From Yinghuangia elevatio (GTDB lineage: Bacteria; Actinomycetota; Actinomycetes; Streptomycetales; Streptomycetaceae): a stretch of DNA of 64,000 nucleotides. The translations under genes and the position numbers were made by a program. Each line of letters starts with the position of its first letter. Positions within the stretch are counted from its first letter, which is position 1. The stretch is taken from positions 91,887 through 155,886 of the forward strand of contig NZ_JBEZFP010000003.1 of the NCBI RefSeq assembly GCF_040649515.1, in the 5' to 3' direction. Below, piece by piece: positions 8,471-15,702 of this stretch. Below the pieces are notes generated by a model. It was not told the DNA's origin. It saw only the letters and a program-made list of their open reading frames with translations, and did no database searches.

Positions 8471-9693
8471 CCACGACCACCGGCGCCGCGACCGGCGCGG
8501 CCACCCCTGCCTTCCCGGACGCCGCGGATGCAGACGAACTGCTCGCTCGAATAAGGGCCTTGCAGCCCCTGATCGCCGGCAATGCCGCCCAAGGCGAGCG
8601 CGACCGCCGCGTCGTCGAGGAGAGCATCGCCGCGCTCACCGAGGCGGGCGCGTTCAGGACCGCCCAGCCGCGGCGGCACGGAGGCTACGAGACGTCCCTC
8701 CGGACCATGCTCGACGTCTCCGCGACCGTGGCGGAGGCCGACGGCGGCACGTCCTGGGTCGTCACCTTGTGCAACGTCTGCGCCTGGATGGCCGGGCTGA
8801 TGTCCGGGCAGGCCCAGGACGACGTCTGGGGCGCCAATCCCGACGCCAAGGTCTCCGGCGTGCTGACGCCGTCCGCCGAGGCCGTCCGCGTCGAGGGCGG
8901 GTACCGGATTACCGGGCGGTGGTTCTACAACTCCGGCTCCTGGCACGCGGACTGGGCCGGCGTCGGATTCCCGGTCACCGACGAGAACGGCCAACTCGTG
9001 GACCAGGGACTCGCCCTGATCCCGCGCTCGGACCTGGGTCTCGAGGACACGTGGTTCGTCGCCGGAATGGCGTCGTCGGGATCGAACTGCCTCATCGCCG
9101 AGGACGTGTTCGTGCCGGACCACCGGATCATGTCGACGGGCGCCGCACTGGGCGGCAAGTACCCGACGGAATACGGTGACGAGGCGCTGTACCGGTCCGC
9201 ACTGGTGCCCGTACTGGCTCTGGTCCTCGTCGGTCCGCAACTCGGCTTGGGGCGCAGGGCGTTGGAGATCGTGAAGACGAAGGCGGCGGGCAAGAGCATC
9301 GCCTACACCCACTTTGCCGCGCAGTCCGACTCCGTGGCCTTCCAACTCCAGCTCGCCGAGGCCGCGATGATGATCGACACGGCACACCTCCACGCGTACC
9401 GCGCCGCCGACGCCATCGACAGCGCCGCCCGGGCGGGAACGTACCCCGACGTCCTGGAGCGCGCCCGGATGCGCGCGGACGCCGCCTGGGCGCTGGAGCA
9501 CGTCACCAAGGCGATCGACATCCTGCTGTCCGCGCACGGCGCGGCTGCGTTCGCGAGCGCCAACCCTCTGCAGCGCATCTGGCGGGACTCGGCGGTGGCC
9601 GCCCGGCATGCGGTGACCCTGCCGGCGGTCAACTACGAGATCTACGGGAAGGCGCTGCTGGGTCGGGACGACCAGATCACGCCGATGATCTGA
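8467..9693 (+). CDS. HsaA-like flavin-dependent monooxygenase, oxygenase component (acyl-CoA dehydrogenase fold)
   Basis: Protein of 408 residues with the acyl-CoA dehydrogenase fold: N-terminal helical domain to about 130, beta domain with GGYRITGRWFYNSGS near 148, and C-terminal helices. It lacks the usual ACAD catalytic glutamate context and resembles group D two-component monooxygenases (HsaA, HpaB/HpaH, DszC), which take reduced flavin from a separate reductase and hydroxylate an aromatic substrate. The start is fixed by the ATGA overlap with the preceding hydroxylase. No HsaB-type flavin reductase is seen in this window, so it would have to be supplied elsewhere. Having two unrelated hydroxylases translationally coupled suggests two successive ring hydroxylations. 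A true acyl-CoA dehydrogenase function is possible but less likely. Confidence 0.82.
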   Translation: MTTTTGAATGAATPAFPDAADADELLARIRALQPLIAGNAAQGERDRRVVEESIAALTEAGAFRTAQPRRHGGYETSLRTMLDVSATVAEADGGTSWVVTLCNVCAWMAGLMSGQAQDDVWGANPDAKVSGVLTPSAEAVRVEGGYRITGRWFYNSGSWHADWAGVGFPVTDENGQLVDQGLALIPRSDLGLEDTWFVAGMASSGSNCLIAEDVFVPDHRIMSTGAALGGKYPTEYGDEALYRSALVPVLALVLVGPQLGLGRRALEIVKTKAAGKSIAYTHFAAQSDSVAFQLQLAEAAMMIDTAHLHAYRAADAIDSAARAGTYPDVLERARMRADAAWALEHVTKAIDILLSAHGAAAFASANPLQRIWRDSAVAARHAVTLPAVNYEIYGKALLGRDDQITPMI

Positions 9694-9768
9694 GCGCGCC
9701 CCCGACCCTGCGCGCCGGCACCGCGCCACGCCGCGCTTCACCCGTCATCGACCCCACGGAGCAGAACC

Positions 9769-10707
9769 ATGTCCGCCACGCGCCACAGCCTCGACCTTGC
9801 CGCGGGACGCATCACCGGGCTGGCCGCCGTGCCCGGCCCGGCCGCCCCCGGCACGGCCCCGGGCAAGCCGCTGCTGGTGTTCGTCCACGGCGGCGGAGCC
9901 GGCGCCGCGTCCTTCGACATCCCGGGCCACTCGCAACTCGAGGAGTCCGCGCACAACGGCTTCCCGGCGTTCGCCCTCGACCGGCCGGGGGCCGACGGCA
10001 GCCCGCTGCTCCCGTTCGCACCGGATTCGGATGCGGGCCTGATGCGCGCCAACGCGGAGCTGTTGCACGAGGCGATCGCCGAACTCTGGGCGGAGCACGG
10101 CCGGGAGCACCCCGGCGTGGTGGTCGTCGGCTGTTCCATCGGCGGCGCCATCACCCTGTATCTGGCCGCCCTATGGGCCGAACGGGCAACTGCCGCATGG
10201 CCGCTGCTCGGCGTCGCGGTCGCGGACATCGGGCAGGTCCCGCCGCCGGGTGTCGTCGGCGCCTGGGACGACGGCCCGCTGACGGACTACGGGGACCCCG
10301 CACAGCTCTTCGGCCGCGTCGACGTGCCGCCCATGTGGACGCTTCCGGACTACGTACGCGCACGCTTCGCGACCGGCGAGGGCTTCCAACCCCCGGTACG
10401 CGCCGAGGTCAAGGAGGTCATCGGCGGCTGGCTGCGGGAGTGGGACAAGGTGGCCGCCGCCGTGACCGTGCCGACGCACTACCGGCTCGGCTCGCTGGAC
10501 AATCTGTGGGACCCGGCTCCCGAGCACGTGACCGCATTCGCCGCCGCGCTGCGCACGCGTTCGCCGTACGTCGACGCCGCGCTCTTCCCGGGCTCCTCGC
10601 ACGTGGTCGCCAACAGCGTCGCGGGCTACGAATACCGGTTCCAGGTCCTGGGATTCGCGGAACGGTGCGCCGCGGCGTCGACCACGCCCGAGCTCCTTGG
10701 CCCCTGA
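9769..10707 (+). CDS. alpha/beta hydrolase
   Basis: Serine hydrolase fold of 312 residues. The oxyanion-hole motif FVHGGGAG lies at 38-45 and the nucleophile elbow GCSIGG places Ser at about 123; a late Asp (SLDNLWDP) and a His (PGSSHVV) complete a plausible triad. The position, 75 bases after the monooxygenase and inside the ring-cleavage cluster, suggests hydrolysis of a meta-cleavage product (the role of HsaD, MhpC and BphD) or of an ester or lactone intermediate. The HGGG motif is not the usual MCP-hydrolase signature, so an esterase or lactonase is a real alternative. Confidence 0.8.
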   Translation: MSATRHSLDLAAGRITGLAAVPGPAAPGTAPGKPLLVFVHGGGAGAASFDIPGHSQLEESAHNGFPAFALDRPGADGSPLLPFAPDSDAGLMRANAELLHEAIAELWAEHGREHPGVVVVGCSIGGAITLYLAALWAERATAAWPLLGVAVADIGQVPPPGVVGAWDDGPLTDYGDPAQLFGRVDVPPMWTLPDYVRARFATGEGFQPPVRAEVKEVIGGWLREWDKVAAAVTVPTHYRLGSLDNLWDPAPEHVTAFAAALRTRSPYVDAALFPGSSHVVANSVAGYEYRFQVLGFAERCAAASTTPELLGP

Positions 10708-10768
10708 CCACGTGAACGACGTGAATGACGCGAACCACGCGAACCACGTAACGGACGAGAGGGCGCCA

Positions 10769-11725
10769 ATGACCGCCAGGCCCGACCAACTCATCGACGT
10801 GCACACGCACTTCGTCACCTCCGAGTACCGCGAAGCGGCGGTGGCGGCGGGGCACGGCCTTCCGGACGGCATGCCGGGCTGGCCGTCGTGGGACGCGACC
10901 GCCCATCTGGAGCTGATGGACCGGTGCGGGATCGGCAGGGCCGTGCTGTCCATCTCCTCGCCGGGCACACACTTCGGCGACGACAAGGCGGCCCGCGCGC
11001 TATCCCGTGCGGTCAACGAGGCCGGGCGCGGTGTGGTTCTCGCGCATCCCGATCGCTTCGGCCACTTCGCCGCACTGCCGCTGCCTGATGTGGACGGAGC
11101 GATCGCCGAAGCCCGGTACGCGCTGGACGTGCTGGGCAGCGACGGAGTCGCGGTCCTGTCCAACGCCGCCGGACGCTACCTCGGAGATTCCGACCTGGCG
11201 CCGCTGTGGCGGGAGCTGGACGAGCGCGGTGCCACGGTATTCGTCCATCCCACGTCGCCGATCTGCCACGAGGCGGTCAGCCTGGGACGCCCGCGCCCGA
11301 TGCTGGAGTTCCTGTTCGACGCCACCCGCACCGCGGCCGACCTGGCACTGGCCGGCGTCGTAGACCGGCACCCGGGCATCAGGTGGATCCTCACGCACGG
11401 CGGAGGCGCGCTTCCGCTGTTGGCCGACCGCGTCGAGCTGTTCCAACTCGCCTTCGGCGGAGCCCTCGAAGGGGCGGGTGTCGTCGATCAGTTGCGGCGC
11501 GTGTGGTTCGACATGGCGGGAACTCCGTTTCCCAACCAGGTTCCGGCCCTGGTCCGGGCGTTCGGCAGCGAACGCGTTCTCTACGGCAGCGATTTCTGCT
11601 GGACCCCGGCCTTCGCCGCACAGGCCCAGGCCGACTCGCTCGCCGCCGCCGAGCAGCCCGACGGTGACACCTGGCGCGCCCTGACCACGCGCAACGCGCA
11701 AACCCTCTTCCCCCGGTTCGCGTGA
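10769..11725 (+). CDS. ACMSD-type amidohydrolase (amidohydrolase 2 family decarboxylase/hydrolase)
   Basis: TIM-barrel metalloenzyme of 318 residues. Metal-ligand motifs are IDVHTHF at the N-terminus (HxH), FVHPTSP near 165, ILTHGGGALP near 208 and the late catalytic Asp in LYGSDFCW near 275. The family includes aminocarboxymuconate-semialdehyde decarboxylase and gamma-resorcylate, isophthalate and o-pyrocatechuate-type decarboxylases, so it may decarboxylate an aromatic acid or ring-fission product. I chose the ATG at 10769, preceded by GAGAGG, because the motif begins directly after it; an upstream frame extension would only encode low-complexity residues from a short 9-base repeat at about 10712-10757. 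Last certain gene of the cluster. Confidence 0.87.
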   Translation: MTARPDQLIDVHTHFVTSEYREAAVAAGHGLPDGMPGWPSWDATAHLELMDRCGIGRAVLSISSPGTHFGDDKAARALSRAVNEAGRGVVLAHPDRFGHFAALPLPDVDGAIAEARYALDVLGSDGVAVLSNAAGRYLGDSDLAPLWRELDERGATVFVHPTSPICHEAVSLGRPRPMLEFLFDATRTAADLALAGVVDRHPGIRWILTHGGGALPLLADRVELFQLAFGGALEGAGVVDQLRRVWFDMAGTPFPNQVPALVRAFGSERVLYGSDFCWTPAFAAQAQADSLAAAEQPDGDTWRALTTRNAQTLFPRFA

Positions 11726-11844
11726 CCAGCTCCGGAGCATCGCGGGGAGTCGTCGTGGCCGTGGGTGACGACCTGTACGGCGACGACCGGCCCTACGAGG
11801 CTGCCGAGTTGGATCACTGCGTCTTCGCGTGTCTGCACGGCTGA
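11722..11844 (+). CDS. very short ORF overlapping the amidohydrolase stop
   Basis: Forty codons begin with a GTG that overlaps the amidohydrolase stop as GTGA and end before the terminator hairpin. The product contains VVVAVGDDLYGDDRPYEAAE and has no recognisable domain. The coupling geometry matches that of the genes upstream, but there is no other support; it may be a remnant or non-coding. Confidence 0.25.
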   Translation: MTSSGASRGVVVAVGDDLYGDDRPYEAAELDHCVFACLHG

Positions 11845-11890
11845 TTGACGCCGATTGCGGCTGACGACCGATAGCACCAAAGAACGTCCA

Positions 11891-11931
11891 AGGGCCTGTG
11901 CGCCCGCCGATACGGCGGGGGCACAGGCCCT
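11891..11931. terminator. bidirectional hairpin terminator
   Basis: AGGGCCTGTGC (11891-11901) pairs perfectly with GCACAGGCCCT (11921-11931), and inner CCCGCC/GGCGGG arms (11903-11908 / 11914-11919) lengthen the stem. It lies between the convergent aromatic operon and the acyl-CoA dehydrogenase operon. Confidence 0.8.
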
Positions 11932-11999
11932 CGAAGGTTCACCGAATCACCCGGACCACGCGCTCACCCGGTCCGACGCGATCCGACGCGATCCGTGGA

Positions 12000-13142
12000 T
12001 CAGACGTACTCGCCCGCCGGCGTGGCCGCGAAGCCCGCGCCGATGCGCAGCGCGTGCTCGTTGGCGCCGCCGAGGGAGAACTCGATCTGCTTGGCGTGCA
12101 CGAAGTAGCGGTGCACGAAGTACTCCTCCGCGATGCCCATGCCGCCGTGCACGTGCACGACCGCGTGCGCGACACGGTGGCCGCCCTCCGCCGCCCAGAA
12201 CTTGGCCGTGGAGATGGCCTCGGTGGCGTCCAGTCCCTCGCCGACCTGCCAGGCTGCCTGCCACGTCGTCAGGCGGATCGCCTCGACGTCGATGTAGCAG
12301 TCCGCGAGGCGGTGTCCGACGGCCTGGAACGAGCCGACCGGGCGCTTGAACTGCTCGCGCGTGCTGGTGTATTCGGCCGCCGAGCGCATCGCCTTCTCGG
12401 TGACGCCGAGTTGCAGCGCGCACAGGCCCAGCGTCGCGCGGTCGCGCAGCCAGACGGCCACCGCCGTGTCGACCGCGCCGCCGAGCAGTGCCGAGTCGGC
12501 CACCGCCGCGCCGTCGAGGGTGAGTTCGCCCGCGATCTCCTTGGCGGTGGTCAGCTGCGGGGTCAGCGTGACGCCTTCACCGTCGGGCGAGACCAGGAAG
12601 ACGCCCACGCCGTCGTCCGTCGCGGCCGGGACCAGGATGACGTCGGCGAAAGTCCCGGCCGGGACCGCGGTCTTGACGCCGTCCAGCTTCCAGCCGCCGT
12701 CCACGCGCGTGGCCTTGACCGCCGGCGCGGCGGCGTCGCGGCCCAGGCGTTCGGCGAGCGCGGCGGTGAGGATCTTCTCGCCGGACACCGCGCCCGGCAG
12801 CCAGGTGGTCTTCTGCTCGTCGGTGCCGTGCGCGGCGATCGCGGCGGCGGCGACGGAGGAGGCGTACACCGGAACGGGGGCGAGCGTGCGGCCGACCTCT
12901 TCGAGGACCAGCACCTGCTCCAGGACGCCGAGGCCCGAGCCACCGTACTCCTCGGGCAGCGAGATGCCGAGGATGTTCGCCTTGCCCAGCTCGGCCCACA
13001 GTTCGCGGTCGAAGCGCGGCGCGCCCTCGCCGGTGACCTTCGCCTCCAACGCGGTCAGCGACTCGTGCGTCACGCGCTCGGTGAGGATCTGCCGGACCAG
13101 ACCCACCAGGTCCTGCTGCTCTTCGGTGTATGCGAAGTCCAT
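12000..13142 (-). CDS. acyl-CoA dehydrogenase family protein (steroid-type FadE), last gene of operon
   Basis: FAD-dependent alpha,beta-dehydrogenation of an acyl-CoA. At 380 residues it has the three ACAD regions: N-terminal helices, a middle beta domain (GGWKLDGVKTAVPAGTFADV near 160) and C-terminal helices (REQFKRPVGSFQAVGHRLAD near 255). The late motif reads HGGMGIAEEYFVHRYFVHAK and differs from the classical one. The middle domain is atypical in its flavin-contact segments, as in one subunit of alpha2-beta2 steroid ACADs. The adjacent 396-residue ACAD gene, 49 bases upstream, is the obvious partner. ATG start with GGGAGA upstream. The pairing is inferred from order and from known FadE28-FadE29-type heterotetramers. 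Confidence 0.88.
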   Translation of the reverse strand: MDFAYTEEQQDLVGLVRQILTERVTHESLTALEAKVTGEGAPRFDRELWAELGKANILGISLPEEYGGSGLGVLEQVLVLEEVGRTLAPVPVYASSVAAAAIAAHGTDEQKTTWLPGAVSGEKILTAALAERLGRDAAAPAVKATRVDGGWKLDGVKTAVPAGTFADVILVPAATDDGVGVFLVSPDGEGVTLTPQLTTAKEIAGELTLDGAAVADSALLGGAVDTAVAVWLRDRATLGLCALQLGVTEKAMRSAAEYTSTREQFKRPVGSFQAVGHRLADCYIDVEAIRLTTWQAAWQVGEGLDATEAISTAKFWAAEGGHRVAHAVVHVHGGMGIAEEYFVHRYFVHAKQIEFSLGGANEHALRIGAGFAATPAGEYV

Positions 13143-13191
13143 TTCGCATCTCCCTTTTCTGACAGTGACAGTGGTTGACGGTGGGTCGGGT

Positions 13192-14382
13192 TCAGCGCGG
13201 CGGACGGGGCATCCGCAGGCCGAACATCGCGATCATGTCGCGCTGGATCTCGTTCGTGCCGCCGCCGAAGGTGAGGATCAGCGCCGAGCGGTACATCTTC
13301 TCGATCCGGCCGCGCAGCACCACGCCCGGGGCTTCGGCGGTGAGGTACGCGTCCTCGCCGAAGCACTCCATGAGCAGCCGGTACGCCTCGGTCGCGAACT
13401 CCGTGCCGAAGATCTTGGTGGCCGACGCGTCGGCCGGTCCGACCTTCGCGCCGTGGTCGACCGCCCAGGCGATCTTCCAGTTGATCAGCTTGAGGTACTC
13501 GACCTTGGCGTGCACGCGGCCGAGGTTGAGCTGCACCTGCTCCTGGTCGATGACCCGGGTGCCGTCCGGCAGCCGGGTCTGCTCGGCCCAGCGGCGCGTC
13601 TCGTGCAGCGCGAGCTGTACGGCCGCCGCCGAACACAGCGCCACGCGCTCGCGGTTGAGCTGCCCGGTCATCAGCGCCCAGCCGCCGTTCACCTCGCCGA
13701 CGACCGCCGAGGCCGGCACCCGCATGTCCTCGAAGGTCAGTTGGCTGACGGTCTGGCCGCCGAGCGTCCTGACCTCGCTCCACGACATGCCCGGCGTGTT
13801 CGTGGGCACCAGGAAGATGGTGAGGCCCTTGTGCGCCTTGACGTCCGGGTCGGTGCGCGCGGCCAGCCACAGGTAGTCGGCGACGTGGATCAGCGAGATC
13901 CACATCTTCTGCCCGTTGACCACGAAGTCGTCGCCGTCGCGTACCGCCCGCGTACGCAGGTTCGCGAGGTCGGTGCCCGCCTCCGGCTCGGAGTAGCCGA
14001 TGGAGAAGTGCATGTCGCCGGACAGGATCTTGGGGAGGAAGAAGTCCCGCTGCTCCTGCGTGCCGTACTCCATCAGCGTCGGGCCGACCGTGTTGATGGT
14101 CAGGAACGGCACTGCCGCGCCGGCAAGGGTGGCCTCGTCGGTGAAGATCAGCTGCTCCATCATGGAGCGGTCCTGGCCGCCGTACTCCTTGGGCCAGCCG
14201 ATGCCGAGCCAGCCGTCGCGTCCCATGCGGTTCGCGACCTGCCAGTACGCGCCGTCGCGGCCCTGGAGCGTGGTCTCGCCGGATGCCTGCGACTCGCGGA
14301 CCTCCGGCGTCATGATCCCGGCGAAGTACTCGCGGAGCTCCCGGCGCAGCTCATCCTGCTCCGGTGTATAGGCGATGTGCAC
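13192..14382 (-). CDS. acyl-CoA dehydrogenase family protein (steroid-type FadE partner)
   Basis: Protein of 396 residues with well conserved ACAD motifs: SIGYSEPEAGTDLANL near 123 and GQKMWISLIHVADY near 150 in the flavin/substrate domain, and FGGGTNEIQRDMIAMFGL at the C-terminus. GTG start preceded by GGGAGGTAACC, a strong ribosome site. Together with the 380-residue gene downstream it probably forms a heteromeric dehydrogenase acting on bulky or cyclic acyl-CoAs. Upstream are an uncharacterised gene and a fused FadE, all on the minus strand with gaps of 49-129 bases, so a single operon is likely. Confidence 0.9.
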   Translation of the reverse strand: MHIAYTPEQDELRRELREYFAGIMTPEVRESQASGETTLQGRDGAYWQVANRMGRDGWLGIGWPKEYGGQDRSMMEQLIFTDEATLAGAAVPFLTINTVGPTLMEYGTQEQRDFFLPKILSGDMHFSIGYSEPEAGTDLANLRTRAVRDGDDFVVNGQKMWISLIHVADYLWLAARTDPDVKAHKGLTIFLVPTNTPGMSWSEVRTLGGQTVSQLTFEDMRVPASAVVGEVNGGWALMTGQLNRERVALCSAAAVQLALHETRRWAEQTRLPDGTRVIDQEQVQLNLGRVHAKVEYLKLINWKIAWAVDHGAKVGPADASATKIFGTEFATEAYRLLMECFGEDAYLTAEAPGVVLRGRIEKMYRSALILTFGGGTNEIQRDMIAMFGLRMPRPPR

Positions 14383-14393
14383 GGTTACCTCCC

Positions 14394-14407
14394 GGGACCG
14401 CGGTCCC
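14394..14407. promoter_or_regulatory. perfect palindrome GGGACCGCGGTCCC next to a ribosome site
   Basis: A 14-base perfect palindrome lies in the 129-base gap inside the FadE operon, directly upstream of the GGGAGG ribosome site of the 396-residue ACAD gene. It could fold as a small hairpin in the mRNA or serve as a protein site. Confidence 0.3.
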
Positions 14408-14511
14408 TTGTGGATGCGTTCGTCGTACGAAGCGGACGGGTACGGACGGCGGTTCCGCCGGGTTCCGCGAAGTCGCCCCGTACCGGGCGGCCTTGCGGAC
14501 CCCGACGGCGC

Positions 14512-15642
14512 CTAGGGGGCCACGGACGTGAAGTCCGCGAACCCGGAGGGATCGTGGCGGCCGAGGCAGCCGTGCTCGAACAGGCCCCAGCCCTCCGCGC
14601 CGTCGCAGGTGGCGCGGGCGACGTGGTCGATGATGCTGAACTTGGCGCGTCCGGCGGCGGCTTCGTCGTTCGCGGTGTCGACGACGACGCCCTCGCTCCA
14701 GTCCCGACCGCGCCACTGGCCGTGCGTCCAGGTGGGGTCCATGCCGTAGCCGGGGCCGCAGTTGAGGACCACGTGGCCGAGCGGCTCGACCTCGACGACG
14801 ACCGGCTTGCCGGTCAGGTCCTTCATGCGCAGGGTGGCGCGCACCGGGTTGCGGGTGCCGGAGGCGTACTCGATGTCGAACTCGGGCCAGCCGAGCTGCT
14901 CGGGGCGGCGCCCGGTCGCGGCGGGCCAGACGCGGGTGGCCTGGTTGAGGGTGCGGGTGCCGTCCGGCTCCTCCTGCACGATCACGATGATCGCGAAGTC
15001 CTCGAAGCGCAGCGGCACGTACGTCCACCACATGCCGCCGTCGGGGTCGCGTTCGGCGGCGGCGCGCCCGGGCGGCTCGGCCTCGCCGCTCGGCCGGATG
15101 CCCCACGAGCGGTCGCGGGTGCCCAGCCAGGTGTCGGGCGTGACCGCGTAGTCGGTGCCCTCGACGTTGAGCGTGCCCTCCCAGGTGCCCACCTGCGCGA
15201 ACCGCTGCGCGTCCAGGATCACCCGGCCGTCGCGCAGCAGGACGTGCGGCTCCTCGTCGACGGCCGGGAAGCTGCCGCGCCACGTGAGGTCCATCGCGAT
15301 GCCCTGGTCGGACGCGTCGCACACCACGCGCAGTTCGTTCAGCGGCTCCTTGACCTCGATGCGGTACGCGCCGACGGCCGGGTTGAGCCGGTCGTCGTTC
15401 GCCGCGTCGAAGGCGTCGGACAGCCGGACGGTGGTGTGCCGCCCGCGCCGGCCGACGGTGACGAACGCGTCCTTGACCCCGAGATTGGGGTAGACGCCGT
15501 ACCCGGTCACGACGAACACGTCACCCGTGCGGTCGTGCGCGTTGAAGTAGTAGCGGTCGTAGAAGTTGCGGTCGCTGCTGGCGACGCGCGCCATGGACAG
15601 CGGCGTCTGGTGGACCGGGAACTCGTCGAGCGGAGCGGGCAA
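14512..15642 (-). CDS. uncharacterised lipocalin-like (CrtC/AttH-type, DUF7064-like) protein
   Basis: Protein of 376 residues without signal peptide or membrane segment. Repeated beta-strand-like stretches and motifs such as DRNFYDRYYFNAHDRTGDVF near residue 24 and a second-half DRSWGIRP near 180 resemble the two-lobed CrtC/AttH (hydroxyneurosporene synthase-like) fold; I recall this type as DUF7064/DUF7065. No catalytic residue can be assigned. It starts with TTG, supported by AAAGGA about 10 bases upstream and by the conserved N-terminus that follows. It sits between two FadE genes with gaps of 60 and 129 bases, so it probably serves the same acyl-CoA or steroid pathway, for example as a hydratase/isomerase-like or lipid-binding protein. 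Function unknown. Confidence 0.75.
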   Translation of the reverse strand: MPAPLDEFPVHQTPLSMARVASSDRNFYDRYYFNAHDRTGDVFVVTGYGVYPNLGVKDAFVTVGRRGRHTTVRLSDAFDAANDDRLNPAVGAYRIEVKEPLNELRVVCDASDQGIAMDLTWRGSFPAVDEEPHVLLRDGRVILDAQRFAQVGTWEGTLNVEGTDYAVTPDTWLGTRDRSWGIRPSGEAEPPGRAAAERDPDGGMWWTYVPLRFEDFAIIVIVQEEPDGTRTLNQATRVWPAATGRRPEQLGWPEFDIEYASGTRNPVRATLRMKDLTGKPVVVEVEPLGHVVLNCGPGYGMDPTWTHGQWRGRDWSEGVVVDTANDEAAAGRAKFSIIDHVARATCDGAEGWGLFEHGCLGRHDPSGFADFTSVAP

Positions 15643-15702
15643 GGCAACGTCCTTTCGGGTGCGGGCCGGTCGCCGGGGGTGCCCCGGCGCCCGGCCCGTG
15701 GG

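Noticed and set aside
8467..9693. Annotating this gene as an ordinary acyl-CoA dehydrogenase
   Set aside because: Its neighbours are ring hydroxylase and dioxygenase genes with ATGA coupling, and it resembles HsaA/DszC-type oxygenases rather than dehydrogenases with a catalytic glutamate.
10712..10757. Repeated 9-base GTGAACGAC/GCGAACCAC motif before the amidohydrolase as a coding extension
   Set aside because: It would add a low-complexity NDVNDANHANHV tail ahead of the HxH motif; the ATG at 10769 with GAGAGG is better supported.
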